Assembly: GCA_039680605.1 (NCBI GenBank)
Contig: JBDKTA010000039.1
Span: 112,574 to 176,573 of the forward strand
Length of the DNA: 64,000 bases
Direction of reading: 5' to 3'
DNA from: Planctomycetaceae bacterium
Lineage (GTDB): Bacteria; Planctomycetota; Phycisphaerae; SM23-33
This document shows positions 16,437 to 25,322 of the stretch, one piece after another; within the stretch, counting starts at the first letter, position 1; each line of letters opens with the position of its first letter. The translations under genes and the position numbers were made by a program. A model generated the notes under the pieces. That model did no database searches. It was given only the letters and a program-made list of their open reading frames with translations, and was not told where the DNA came from.

Positions 16437-16845
16437 TTGCCCTCCATTCCCATTGTGGTATTCGCGGACCCGGGTAGTAGACATTCTGCTCCACGTACGC
16501 CGCCAGCGACCCGAGCAACAATCCGGGCTTCGAGGTGATGTCCCGGCCAGACTCCGGACCCCTTTGCAGTCCGATGAAACCGTTACAAAATGTAACGGTG
16601 CCCGCTTGGAACTGGAAAGCAAGACGGGCAGGAAAGTCGTCAGCGGCCAGAACTTTCTGCCCCCCGGCCCCCGCCCGGCCAGGCGATTGAAAGGCAGCGG
16701 CGATGAGCCCTGACTTTCGCATGCCCCTCCATCCAGTTCCCCCGTCGCCGAAGGCGACCCTGGAGTGCGGCGGCAGCGACGCCGCTTTGGATCGGACAAA
16801 GCACGGTCCCCAGCCCCTTCTTTGACAAAAAACACGGAGCCAAAA

Positions 16846-17193
16846 TCACGTGGGCAAAATGCGCCCACAGAAGGTACATTTCCATCGCCGGCCGGTAACC
16901 ATAACCACCACAGCTAAAGCGCACACCACAAGCCCCAGAGGCCAGTATGTCCCGAGAAGATACAATCCTATCAAAAGCAATATCGTCGTGACAACCATCT
17001 GCAAGGTTGTACTTTCGCGCTCCATGCGTGATCCGCAATCAGGGCAAGGCTGAACCGCAGGTCCAGCCGCCACAGGCTTAGGCGACGGATACTTCAAGAC
17101 GTTTTTGCACCTTGGGCAGGGACCGTTGGTTCCGGCTAAAGACAGAGGGACTTTCAGTTTCTTGCGACAACAGGGGCAATGGCAGAGAATCAC
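16846..17193 (-). CDS. Zinc-ribbon membrane protein, 115 residues
   Basis: Starts with a two-Cys-pair zinc ribbon (CHCPCCRKKLKV then GPCPRCKNVLKYP), then a further CPDCGSR pair, two membrane spans (TTILLLIGLYLLGTYWP and LVVCALAVVVMV) and a final KCTFCGRIL pair. The first ribbon resembles those at 17372, 17885 and 43694, so these look like a paralogous group. GTG 17193 is chosen for GGGAG seven bases upstream. Function unknown; these may be envelope sensors or assembly factors. Confidence 0.65.
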   Translation of the reverse strand: MILCHCPCCRKKLKVPLSLAGTNGPCPRCKNVLKYPSPKPVAAGPAVQPCPDCGSRMERESTTLQMVVTTILLLIGLYLLGTYWPLGLVVCALAVVVMVTGRRWKCTFCGRILPT

Positions 17194-17371
17194 TTTCGCT
17201 ACTCCCGTTAATGGCAGATGTCTGATCACATGGTAGATCGAAAACTGGGACCACCGCAAGGTATTTCCGTTTCGCATTTTGTAACAAAATCTCTGGTGGC
17301 TTGAAGAAGGCAGGGCCGGGGGATACAGTATCGGCGCAATTATGCGCCAAGGAATCAAAGGCGGGTGAAAC

Positions 17372-17866
17372 ATGATCGAGTTCCATTGTCCTCATTGCCG
17401 CACGCACCTCAAGGTCAACGATGAGCACGCTGGCAAGAGCGGAAAGTGCAAAGGGTGCGGAAAGAAAATCGAAGTACCCCAGATTTCTGAGGAATTGTCC
17501 GATCTTCCCCCGGAAGCATTCGACACCGCCGTGGGGCAACAAGCCGTGCCTTCTTCAAGCCCTCCCGCTCCGTCAGAACTGGAAGCAGAACTGGAACGAA
17601 CCGAACCTTTCGCTACTGCGTACCGGCAACCTTTCAGCAATGAGTCTTCCTCGCGGCGAGATTGCAAGGAGAGACACTTTGTTATCTGTCCCAATCCCAA
17701 TTGTGGGTATCGCGGTCCGGCCCGAAGAGAACCCCGAGGACATATGGCTGTAGGTTGCTTGCTCATTCTCTTCTTCTTGTTGCCAGGGCTTCTCTACTTT
17801 ATTTTTAAGGGTGGGTACAGGTACATGTGCCCTCGTTGTGGGATGCAAATCGCCAACGACAACTAA
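17372..17866 (+). CDS. Zinc-ribbon protein with C-terminal membrane span, 164 residues
   Basis: Begins MIEFHCPHCRTHLKV with an AGKSGKCKGCGKKIEVP second half, a classic zinc ribbon that is common at the start of planctomycete proteins of unknown role. A low-complexity linker follows, then CPNPNCGY, a membrane span LLILFFLLPGLLYFIF near residue 130-146, and a final MCPRCG pair. It diverges from the ribbon gene at 16846-17193 and lies 18 bases before a further ribbon gene on the same strand. Base composition is clearly less GC-rich than the neighbours. Confidence 0.75.
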   Translation: MIEFHCPHCRTHLKVNDEHAGKSGKCKGCGKKIEVPQISEELSDLPPEAFDTAVGQQAVPSSSPPAPSELEAELERTEPFATAYRQPFSNESSSRRDCKERHFVICPNPNCGYRGPARREPRGHMAVGCLLILFFLLPGLLYFIFKGGYRYMCPRCGMQIANDN

Positions 17867-17884
17867 TGATCGGGAGAATGAACG

Positions 17885-18817
17885 ATGAAAATGAAATGCC
17901 CCAGATGCAGCACAAAACTAGAGGTCGATGCTGCGGCAGAGAAGGACAAGTGCCCGATTTGCGGACATGAGTTTTCCATCCCGCAAAAGAAACCCCATCC
18001 TGCCCCGGTTGCCACAATGGACTCGCAATCGAAGACTGAGCGAAAACCCCAAATCGTGGCGCAACCACCAGCACCAGCTCGCGAAACGCCCCCAGTGGTT
18101 GACACACCCGCTACGAGAAAACCAGTAAAGAAGCTTGTTTTCTTGGTCAGCGGGGCGGCTGTTCTTCTGGTAGGCTTGGTGGTTTTCGGTTTCCTCATCC
18201 CTTCATCGAAAACGCCTACAATCGCGTCGCCACTCGTGCCAAAAGGCGTAGATGTATCCGGGGCGGCGTATGTTGTTCGGCGAAACGGCCAGTCGGACAT
18301 CCTCCGGGGATTCCACGTCACCCTGATTCAGGCTTCCGCACCAGCACAGGTCTTGGAACGGGCATTGACGACGGTGGTGCAGAATTGCAAGAGCGAATCT
18401 GTTGACTGGCACAAAGAAGCGGCAGAGGGGCGCCGGAAGTATGGGGAAATGGAATCCTCGACTGACGACAACGATCCAGACAGCTACGAGAAGAAATGTG
18501 CGAAGGAGGCTGATAGCAAGGCTGAAAAGTATTCGCAGATTCTGGCGAAAGTCGAAGGACCTGTTGACTCTGCCGCTGCTCTGACCCTGATCGAGTCAAC
18601 CGGCTACGTGAACGTGATCAGAGATTTTGTGGATAACATCAAAATCGCTGCGACGACCACGGATGTCCAAGGCACTTACAAGTTCACCGATGCCCCTACA
18701 AGCGCCTACATCTTCGCGATGTTCGATACAAAGGATGGTTTCTTGATGTGGGCCATACCCGTCCAAGGCAGCGGCTCGAAGGATCTCTTTAACGACACGG
18801 CTTTACCATCGAGGTAA
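17885..18817 (+). CDS. Zinc-ribbon, single-span membrane protein with extracytoplasmic domain
   Basis: A 310-residue protein: an N-terminal ribbon (MKMKCPRCSTKLEV, KCPICGHEF), a Pro-rich linker, one membrane span (LVFLVSGAAVLLVGLVVFGF, about 80-100), then a roughly 200-residue domain with a charged helical stretch and a C-terminal beta-like part (VQGTYKFTDAP, AYIFAMFDTKDGFLMWAIPV). The order ribbon-inside, domain-outside suggests signalling or envelope regulation. GGGAG lies nine bases before the ATG. I do not recognise the outer domain. Confidence 0.75.
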   Translation: MKMKCPRCSTKLEVDAAAEKDKCPICGHEFSIPQKKPHPAPVATMDSQSKTERKPQIVAQPPAPARETPPVVDTPATRKPVKKLVFLVSGAAVLLVGLVVFGFLIPSSKTPTIASPLVPKGVDVSGAAYVVRRNGQSDILRGFHVTLIQASAPAQVLERALTTVVQNCKSESVDWHKEAAEGRRKYGEMESSTDDNDPDSYEKKCAKEADSKAEKYSQILAKVEGPVDSAAALTLIESTGYVNVIRDFVDNIKIAATTTDVQGTYKFTDAPTSAYIFAMFDTKDGFLMWAIPVQGSGSKDLFNDTALPSR

Positions 18818-18924
18818 ATCTTGAACATCGGGACGGCCGGGTAGCGGCCACGCGGACCGGGCGAACGGCGAGCAACCACCTGCCGCGCCGCCGCCCGGCC
18901 CGACCCGAGCAATGCAGGTGGAAC

Positions 18925-19719
18925 ATGGGAAAGAAGTCCAGCGCTCCAAAGAAAACCCAGCGCCAACCACAGCCCAAGACTGGGGCCCCGGCCGCTGATG
19001 TTTTCTTGATAGACTTTCCGCTAGACGAAGTGCCAAAGGGCTTGGAACCGCAATGGATTATTAATGTTTCAGAGTGGCTGGCGCACACCTACGCCGGGGC
19101 AGTAGAGCGCTTGACCTATGCTGGGTCCGCTTTGAATCGCCTTCGCGAAGAGTATCGCAGGGAGGAATACGCCAAGGAGACGCGGGCCCAAGACCCGGAC
19201 GAGGCTGCTCGCAACAGGATTTGGAGAACGCCCGAAATGGACGCAGTCCGGGCAGCCAGTAAGGAGGTGGAGAAATGCCGCATTATGAACCTCGACCTTT
19301 CGAAGGCGGTGAGGCGTTGGCTTCCGACAGTCTATCCCGATCTTCAACAGGTTGGCGTAAGCGAAATCACAGATAGGCCTGCCGCCGTGCGAGAGTGGCG
19401 GAGAATCAGCGCCGCTGCCACTGGCTTGCAGTTGGAAACTGGGCTGTTGGACTTTGAGGGAGAGGCCCGCCAGGCGGAGGCCGTGCCAGGTACAGGGATA
19501 TCTGTCACTACGGCAGCAAAGATATCAGGTATCAATAAGGGCACAATTTGGCGGGCTGCTAAAGCCGCAAAGATTGATAGCAACGGGAAGAAAGGGCGTT
19601 CCCTCAGACTGGACGACGCCTCGTTTAACCGCTGGCAGCTAGACTACGTCAAACGGGGTGAGAAGCAGGAAACAGATGAGGCCGTTCAACAGAAGTTTGA
19701 CAAAATCAAAGGTGAATAA
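18925..19719 (+). CDS. Hypothetical protein with C-terminal helix-turn-helix
   Basis: A 264-residue mostly helical, charged protein. The last third reads VTTAAKISGINKGTIWRAAK, a helix-turn-helix typical of MerR/excisionase-like or phage regulators, followed by a Lys-rich wing. The first two thirds have no motif I recognise. The ATG at 18925 has AGGTGG upstream. GC content is lower than the core genes. It may be a remnant of a plasmid or phage. Confidence 0.6.
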   Translation: MGKKSSAPKKTQRQPQPKTGAPAADVFLIDFPLDEVPKGLEPQWIINVSEWLAHTYAGAVERLTYAGSALNRLREEYRREEYAKETRAQDPDEAARNRIWRTPEMDAVRAASKEVEKCRIMNLDLSKAVRRWLPTVYPDLQQVGVSEITDRPAAVREWRRISAAATGLQLETGLLDFEGEARQAEAVPGTGISVTTAAKISGINKGTIWRAAKAAKIDSNGKKGRSLRLDDASFNRWQLDYVKRGEKQETDEAVQQKFDKIKGE

Positions 19720-20061
19720 CCTCGCAACGGGGGCAGAAACATCGTTGCACTGTCGTTGCGCTTAATCTTTTTTCAGGAAGCACCCCCCAATCTCCCAAGG
19801 CTTTCTGCCGCATTTTCGTTGCGCCAACGTTAGTCTCCGCTTGGCTCTGGTCTACTCGACGTGTCGGACGCGCAATCGGGCCGCCCGGCAGCGTGATTCC
19901 ACTATGGAGTAAAGACCATGCAGACCACAGACAACGCAACCGACGGGCGCACCGTCAGCGGGATCAGGGACGCCCGTGAACAGTCCCTACTGCCATTGAA
20001 AATGACTGTCATTTTGCCCTTGGGTCGGTATGCTGAAGATCCGTTACGCAGGGAAGCCGCA

Positions 20062-20313
20062 ATGGAATTCGAATTGACCGATCATGCAAAGACTGTGCTG
20101 CAGCAGCGAAACATCTCCCTTGATTGGGTTGAGCGGGTACTGAACGCTCCGCAGCAAACCGAGCCTGATTCGGAAGATGCCGCCCTTGAACATTGCTTGG
20201 GTAGAATTGAAGAGCACGGCAATCGCGTCCTGCGTGTTATAATCAATGTAGAAGCTCACCCCCAGCGGGTGGTCACGGCCTATTTTGATCGGGCGATGAG
20301 GAACAGATTATGA
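20062..20313 (+). CDS. DUF4258 domain protein, possible toxin
   Basis: An 83-residue protein matching DUF4258 as I know it: FELTDHAKTVLQQRNISLDWVERVL at the start (the HA..R.I pattern) and a C-terminal strand VVTAYFDRAMR. The ATG at 20062 has AGGGAAG upstream and gives the family length; an upstream start at 19918 would add 48 residues without family support. Its stop overlaps the DUF2283 start (ATGA). The pair DUF4258-DUF2283 is widespread and behaves like a toxin-antitoxin pair in layout; function is inference. Confidence 0.75.
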   Translation: MEFELTDHAKTVLQQRNISLDWVERVLNAPQQTEPDSEDAALEHCLGRIEEHGNRVLRVIINVEAHPQRVVTAYFDRAMRNRL

Positions 20314-20510
20314 AGCTGATTGTGGACGAGAAGGCCGACGCGTTGTACTTGCGGCTGGACGATTCGGAGATTGTCGATTCGCGGGAAGCGGCGCCCGGGG
20401 TGGTGTTGGACTATGACGACAAGGACCAGGTCGTCGGGGTGGAGATTCTGCGAGTTTCAAAGAGGGCGCCCGGCCTGAATCTTCGGGAGTTGAACTTTCA
20501 GACGAGTTGA
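20310..20510 (+). CDS. DUF2283 family protein, possible antitoxin
   Basis: A 66-residue protein with the complete DUF2283 pattern: MKLIVDEKADALYLRL, then PGVVLDYDDKDQVVGVEIL. It is coupled to the DUF4258 gene by a four-base overlap. Small, acidic, likely a DNA- or partner-binding antitoxin-type protein. Confidence 0.8.
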   Translation: MKLIVDEKADALYLRLDDSEIVDSREAAPGVVLDYDDKDQVVGVEILRVSKRAPGLNLRELNFQTS

Positions 20511-21118
20511 GGGCCCCGGGGACTTCGATTCAAAAATGTTTGGCATCGGGCGTCTGTGGCGGTAAATGCGGTACCGGTTTTGAGCGTTTGCAAAAAGGCG
20601 CGGTTGTTTGCCGAAAGTCTCCAAACCCCCCGAAAATGCACCGGAAAAGCACCTCAAAAGCACCCAAACGCTGGCCAGCCCGAAAACTGCATGAACCGCG
20701 GAGATCTTGGCGCGGCCTCGCTTCGCTCGGCCGCAACCAAAGGCGTTCCGGCACAGCAACATGGTGGGGGCTCCGCCCCCACGCCCACGGAGTTTGTCGC
20801 TTTATGGCTTCCGGCAGGGGTGGGCCTTTGCAGCCTCTGCCGGAAGCCCAATGCGATAACCTCCGGGGTCTGGGGCAGAGCCCCAGAATGCCGGCTGAAG
20901 AAAATCTTCGCGGCAAGAGAAGAAACTGACGGTTAGCATTGCAGAGCACGCAGAGAAGCAAATGGCTTAAAACAAGACCATCTAAGAAATGAAATAGGCG
21001 CTTTGCCATATGGACAGACGCTGGACTCCGCTGCGCTGCGTCCAGCCGTGAGAGCTCCTTCCCTTTCTTCTTCCCTCAGCGTCCTCTGCGACCTCTGCGG
21101 TGAGATCCCGCAATCGCT
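20511..21118. other. Gene-free stretch with strong hairpins
   Basis: No gene is supported in these 608 bases. Three palindromes stand out: GTGGGGGC-TCC-GCCCCCAC (20764-20782), a 12-bp stem with GGCTTCCGGCAG and its complement (20806-20848), and CTGGGGC-AGA-GCCCCAG (20870-20886). Arms of the CGCAGAGG inverted-repeat family occur at about 20943 and 21072-21105. Confidence 0.7.
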
Positions 21119-22198
21119 TCAGCGCCGCACGCGGGCGTTGCCTTGCCAAATGCTCCAGACCTGCTCTTCGTCGGCGGGCTGGGCGTAGTCGGTCAGCAGG
21201 GTCGTCGCCAGGGCGCCGGCGGCCCAGCCGAACTGCACCCACTTGGCGGCGTCCCAGCGGCGCAGGATGCCGTAGAGCATTCCGCCGACGAAGGCGTCGC
21301 CGCCGCCGATGCGGTCGAGGACGGTGATCTCGCGCGGCTGGGCGATGTGCCAGGCGTCGCCGGCTAGCAGGATCGCCCCCCACAGGTGGCGCTCGGTGCT
21401 GACGACTTCGCGCAGCGTCGTGGCAAACGCCGTCGCGGCGGGGAATCGCTGCTTGACGGCCTGGATCATGCCCTTGAAGCTCTCGATCTTGCCGGCCAGG
21501 TCTTTGCCGCCGGCGGCGGGGCCTTCGATGCCCAGGGCGAGCTGGAAGTCTTCCTCGTTGCCGACGAGGATGTCGGCCGCCGCTGCGATCTCGGTGAACA
21601 CGCTGCGGAGCTCCGCCTCGCGGCCCTTCCAGAACGACGCTCGGTAGTTCAGGTCGAAGCACACGCGCGTGCCGTGCTTCCTGGCGGCGCGGGCCAGGGC
21701 CAGGCAGAACTCGCTGGTCTGCTCGGACAGGGCGGCGATGAGCCCCGACAGGTGGACGATCTGCACGCCCTCGGCGCCGAAGATGCGCTCGAGGTCGAAG
21801 TCCGCGGCGTTGAGCGTGCGGCCGACTTCGCCGGCGCGGTCGTTGTGGACGCGCGGGCCTCGGGCGCCGCTGCCGCAGTCGGCCAGGTTGAACTGGTGGC
21901 GATAGCCCCAGGGCCCGCCCTGCTCGACCTGCTTGCCTTCGTAGTCCATGTGGCGGCCGGCGAGATCGTCCTGGATGAACCGGGCGATGGGGCTGCCCTT
22001 GACGAACGTGGTGAGCACCTTGACGGGCAGGCCCAGGTACGAGCAGACGCTGGCGACGTTGGTCTCGGCGCTGGTGGCCTGCATGAAGAACGTGCTGCTG
22101 GTGTGCATCGGTTGGCCGTTGGGCGGCGTGAGGCGCACGCCCATGCTCGTGGGCACCAGCAGGGCGTATTTGCAGTTCTCGCGAAGTTCGATAGCCAC
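21119..22198 (-). CDS. PfkB-family sugar kinase, 2-keto-3-deoxygluconate kinase-like
   Basis: A 359-residue ribokinase-fold enzyme. The family signature near the C-terminus is DRIGGGDAFVGGMLYGIL, with the catalytic Asp. The N-terminal sugar-binding region reads TSSTFFMQATSAETNVASVCSYLG and the middle has FDLNYRASFW, typical of KDG kinases. It would phosphorylate a keto-deoxy sugar acid with ATP. The GTG at 22198 is chosen because AAGGAG lies six bases upstream; an ATG at 22246 lacks a ribosome site. Confidence 0.85.
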   Translation of the reverse strand: MAIELRENCKYALLVPTSMGVRLTPPNGQPMHTSSTFFMQATSAETNVASVCSYLGLPVKVLTTFVKGSPIARFIQDDLAGRHMDYEGKQVEQGGPWGYRHQFNLADCGSGARGPRVHNDRAGEVGRTLNAADFDLERIFGAEGVQIVHLSGLIAALSEQTSEFCLALARAARKHGTRVCFDLNYRASFWKGREAELRSVFTEIAAAADILVGNEEDFQLALGIEGPAAGGKDLAGKIESFKGMIQAVKQRFPAATAFATTLREVVSTERHLWGAILLAGDAWHIAQPREITVLDRIGGGDAFVGGMLYGILRRWDAAKWVQFGWAAGALATTLLTDYAQPADEEQVWSIWQGNARVRR

Positions 22199-22285
22199 CG
22201 GCGGCTCCTTCAGGTTGATCGTGACGTGCCCATCTAAGTACCGCATCGCCGCGTGCGCTTCAAGAGCGCAGCCGAGCGAGGACTA

Positions 22286-22400
22286 TGGAGTGCGGCAGCC
22301 CTAGCTGCCGCTTTGGATGTTGCTGGGACGCTGTTGTGCCCGGCTATGCACAGCGGGACTGAACACCATCGAAAGCGGCGGCTGCTGCCGCCGCACTCCA
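22286..22400. repeat. 115-bp element with TGGAGTGCGGC terminal inverted repeats
   Basis: The ends TGGAGTGCGGC and GCCGCACTCCA are exact inverted copies, and each extends into a hairpin of its own (GCGGCAGC-CCTA-GCTGCCGC at 22292-22311). Related single hairpins occur near 16755 and at 30430-30449. It separates the divergent kinase and CBM9 genes. Confidence 0.85.
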
Positions 22401-22450
22401 CATAGATTCTTCGTGTGGGCAACGCGGGCTCGTCTTACGATAGATGAAAC

Positions 22451-24718
22451 ATGAAAACAACGCACTGCATTCTGTTGCTCCTTGCATTGGCTGCCGTGCC
22501 GGCTACGGCTGCGCCGGGGCTGGACATTCCGCGGTTGGATGGCATTGCCATCGACGGCAAGGGCGGCGACTGGGGACAGGGCGGGTACCGGCTGGATGTG
22601 CTCGAGTCGATGAGCGGCAATGGCGCGGCCGCGGCTGGGCAGCGCGTCTGGGCACGCCTGGGGTGGGACAGCCGCGGCTTGCTGATGCTGGTACACATCT
22701 GGGACGACACGTGGATGGAGAACCCGCGCGGCGACCGCCTGTACGAGGGCGACTCGATCGAGGTGTTCCTGGGCGTTGCCGGCGGCCTGTGCCAGTGGGT
22801 CATCTCGCCGGGCATGGACGCTGCCCAGCCGGCGGTGCGGCAGCAGTTTTTCGACAAGCGCTCCGAGCCCGCGCGCGGGCGTCCAGCGCAGGCGCAAGTC
22901 GTCCGCACGCGCAGCGGCGGAGAATGCACCGTCGAGATCCTGCTGCCCTGGTCGGCAACAGGCGTCGAGCCGGCCGAGAGCAAGACCACGCTGAGCCTGC
23001 ACTTCTGGGTCAACGATCGCGACGGGCACGTCGAGGACATCAGGCGAGTCTGGATGCCGGCTACGATCTGCCGCCTGGCGCGGCAGCCGTCGCCGGCGCG
23101 GGAGTTCATCCACTGGAGCGGGTTCGACGCCAGAACGATGCTCACGACGTTGGAGCTGCGCGGCGGCGCGGCGGCGGTCGGCAAAGAAGCGCAGCTCGTC
23201 CAGGGCGGCAAGGTCGTTTCGCGGGCGACTCTGGCGGCCGACGCTTCCGGATACGCCTGCGCCACGCTGCTGATGCCCGAACGCGGCGCCGGCGCCGAAG
23301 CAGCCGAGTTGACCGCGCAGGTGGCGGGCAAAGAAGTCGCCCGCGTCGCTCTGCAGGACAACGCCCGCGCCCGGGCCGAGCAGTTTCTCTTCGCCCCGAT
23401 GGCCGCGACGCCCGCCGCGGAGTTCGACGGCGAGGCTCTGCCGACGCTGGATTTCGCTGACGCGGCGATGGTCGCCCGCGCGATCGGCTCTTACACGCTC
23501 AAGACCACGTACTACGACAGCCGCTATGAGATCGTCACGCGAGCGGCCAAGCCGGGGCGATATGGCGCCGTCGTCGAAGTGATGACGCCGCAGGGGCGGC
23601 TTTGCCGGCGGTTCGCCTCGCTCGTTCGCCGAGGCGGACCTGCGACCGAAGATCAGCGCCAGTGGTGGGTCGAGTTCAAGCGGCGGTTCTACGGCTGGGA
23701 CAAGCGCTGGCCCAAGCCCTTCGTCTGCCCGCGGCCGAATCCCGGTCCGCCCGCGCCGGTGGTGGGGGAGGGCAGCGCCGCCGAGGCGGGCATGACCGCC
23801 GGCGCGGCGGCCGCCATCGACGCGGTGCTCACGCAGTGGGCCGCGGACAGCGACGAACCCTTCACGGCCGCCGTCGTGCGCCACGGCGTGATCGTCCTGA
23901 GCAAAGCCTACGGCGTGCGAGAGGGCAAGGCGATCAGCCGCGACACGCCGAGCTTCATGGCCTCGATGACCAAGTGCCTTTCGGCGACGCTGATGCTGAC
24001 GGTTGTCGATCAGGGCCTGGTGGACCTCGACGCCCCGGTGGCGGAGTACCTGCCGCCGTTCCAGGCCGCCCGAATGAACAAGCCCCTGACGCTGCGGCAC
24101 CTGTACACGCACACCAGCGGGATCAGCGGCTGGCACTGGGGCGCGGGGGAGCACGATCTCGAGGAGCGGCTGGCCGCCTATATGCCCCACGTGCGAGTGG
24201 GCGAGGCCTTCCTCTATAACGGCACGGGGTTCGACCTGGGCAGCAAGGTTCTCGAAGCCGCCAGCGGCGAGGCGCTGCCCGCGTTAGCGCAGGGGCACCT
24301 GCTGGGTCCGCTGGGCTGTCGCAACACGACGATGCCCGACGGCGGCGGGTCGGCCTTCAGCACCGCCGACGACCTGGTGCGCATCGGGCAGATGCTGCTC
24401 AACAAGGGCGCGTACGGCCGCATGCGGTTCATGAGCGAGCGGACGTTCGAGCAGTTGCTGCCGGTGCGGCTGACGAAGGTGCTGGGCCCGGACGCGGGGC
24501 AGGTCTACGGCCTGGGGACGATGTGGTTCGATTACGAAGGTTGGGGCAAGGGCGCCTTCGCCCACGGGGCCAAGTCTGAAACCGTGCTGCGGGTCGTTCC
24601 CGAGCACGACCTGGTGGTGGCTATCGCCCGCAGCCGCCGCGGGACCAACTTCGAGACCTACTATCCCCGATTCATCCAGGCGGTGCTGTCGGGGATCGAT
24701 CCGCGATCTGCACGATAG
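22451..24718 (+). CDS. Exported CBM9-like / serine beta-lactamase-family fusion protein
   Basis: A 755-residue protein with a signal peptide (CILLLLALAAVPATAAP). Residues about 30-200 resemble family 9 carbohydrate-binding modules (LDGIAIDGKGGDW, GDSIEVFLGV). From about 440 on it is a class C beta-lactamase/esterase domain: SMTK near 506 (Ser-x-x-Lys nucleophile), YNG near 591 (Tyr-x-Asn equivalent) and HGA near 699. Such domains are usually esterases or peptidases rather than drug-resistance enzymes. The fusion could place an esterase on a glycan. Start picked from the signal peptide. Confidence 0.82.
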   Translation: MKTTHCILLLLALAAVPATAAPGLDIPRLDGIAIDGKGGDWGQGGYRLDVLESMSGNGAAAAGQRVWARLGWDSRGLLMLVHIWDDTWMENPRGDRLYEGDSIEVFLGVAGGLCQWVISPGMDAAQPAVRQQFFDKRSEPARGRPAQAQVVRTRSGGECTVEILLPWSATGVEPAESKTTLSLHFWVNDRDGHVEDIRRVWMPATICRLARQPSPAREFIHWSGFDARTMLTTLELRGGAAAVGKEAQLVQGGKVVSRATLAADASGYACATLLMPERGAGAEAAELTAQVAGKEVARVALQDNARARAEQFLFAPMAATPAAEFDGEALPTLDFADAAMVARAIGSYTLKTTYYDSRYEIVTRAAKPGRYGAVVEVMTPQGRLCRRFASLVRRGGPATEDQRQWWVEFKRRFYGWDKRWPKPFVCPRPNPGPPAPVVGEGSAAEAGMTAGAAAAIDAVLTQWAADSDEPFTAAVVRHGVIVLSKAYGVREGKAISRDTPSFMASMTKCLSATLMLTVVDQGLVDLDAPVAEYLPPFQAARMNKPLTLRHLYTHTSGISGWHWGAGEHDLEERLAAYMPHVRVGEAFLYNGTGFDLGSKVLEAASGEALPALAQGHLLGPLGCRNTTMPDGGGSAFSTADDLVRIGQMLLNKGAYGRMRFMSERTFEQLLPVRLTKVLGPDAGQVYGLGTMWFDYEGWGKGAFAHGAKSETVLRVVPEHDLVVAIARSRRGTNFETYYPRFIQAVLSGIDPRSAR

Positions 24719-24786
24719 ACGGGAGAGTTCACCGCAGAGCACGCGGAGTTCGCAGAGACTGAACAATGACGGGGAGAAGCCGCCGT

Positions 24787-25200
24787 TCAGACATCTTTCC
24801 GTTCGACGCTGGCCCAGTAACCCCGGTAGTAGAAGTATCTGCCGGCGCGCAGGTCGTATCGCGGGGGCACCCAGACCCGGGCGGTGCCGGGCGGGAGCAT
24901 CCATTGGCCGCGGACCCATTGATAGTCGCTGCCGGTCCAGTCCCAGTAGCCCGGGATCCAGACGTAGTCGTCGTCCGGGACGGTCGGGATCGACTCAGCC
25001 AGCGGCACCGGCGGGGGCGGCACTTCCATGCCGGCAGGGTCCGCGGGTATGGCCCAGACCTCGCATCGCATGCGGCCACACGCCCACCAGTTCAGGCACG
25101 AATGCCCGCACGATCCGGAGCTGCGGTCCTGGCCGCAACAGGCGCACCCGCCAGCGAGCAAGAGCCCAACCAGAACCGCCACGATCATCAGAGTCTTCAT
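24787..25200 (-). CDS. YXWGXW-repeat lipoprotein-like protein
   Basis: A 137-residue exported protein: a hydrophobic start ending LLLAGGCACC, a lipobox-like site with Cys19 followed by Cys-rich sequence, then a Pro-rich linker and tryptophan repeats (VWIPGYWDW, YQWVRGQW, FYYRGYW) as in the YXWGXW family. Proteins of this type are envelope-located; role unknown. It diverges from the methyltransferase gene. Confidence 0.78.
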   Translation of the reverse strand: MKTLMIVAVLVGLLLAGGCACCGQDRSSGSCGHSCLNWWACGRMRCEVWAIPADPAGMEVPPPPVPLAESIPTVPDDDYVWIPGYWDWTGSDYQWVRGQWMLPPGTARVWVPPRYDLRAGRYFYYRGYWASVERKDV

Positions 25201-25322
25201 ATGATTCTCCTCGCCATCGCATCAAACCCATGGCCGCCGACATGGCGTAATTGTAGCGCGGCCCGATGTTCATCATCTCCTTAGCATATCGCCCGCCGAC
25301 TTTGGAGGGTATACTGTCGCGC

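Larger units (their letters stand above)
15836..16845. other. Gene-free, repeat-filled kilobase
   Basis: No convincing gene is seen in this 1-kb gap between thiS and the zinc-ribbon genes. It holds a GGAT/GATT tandem repeat (15875-15938), a diverged copy of the 30-bp hairpin (about 15975-16003), two intact copies of that hairpin each inside a longer repeat, an inverted-repeat element with perfect 23-bp ends (16218-16320), and a small perfect hairpin CCGTTACA-AAA-TGTAACGG at 16580-16598. Frames that stay open here encode only translated repeats. Confidence 0.75.

Noticed and set aside
20507..20929. 140-residue frame after the DUF2283 gene
   Set aside because: Covers strong palindromes, overlaps the DUF2283 stop by chance and has no family features.
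24727..24766. Small gene between the CBM9 fusion and the lipoprotein gene
   Set aside because: The stretch is a single arm of the CGCAGAGG repeat, without start or ribosome site.
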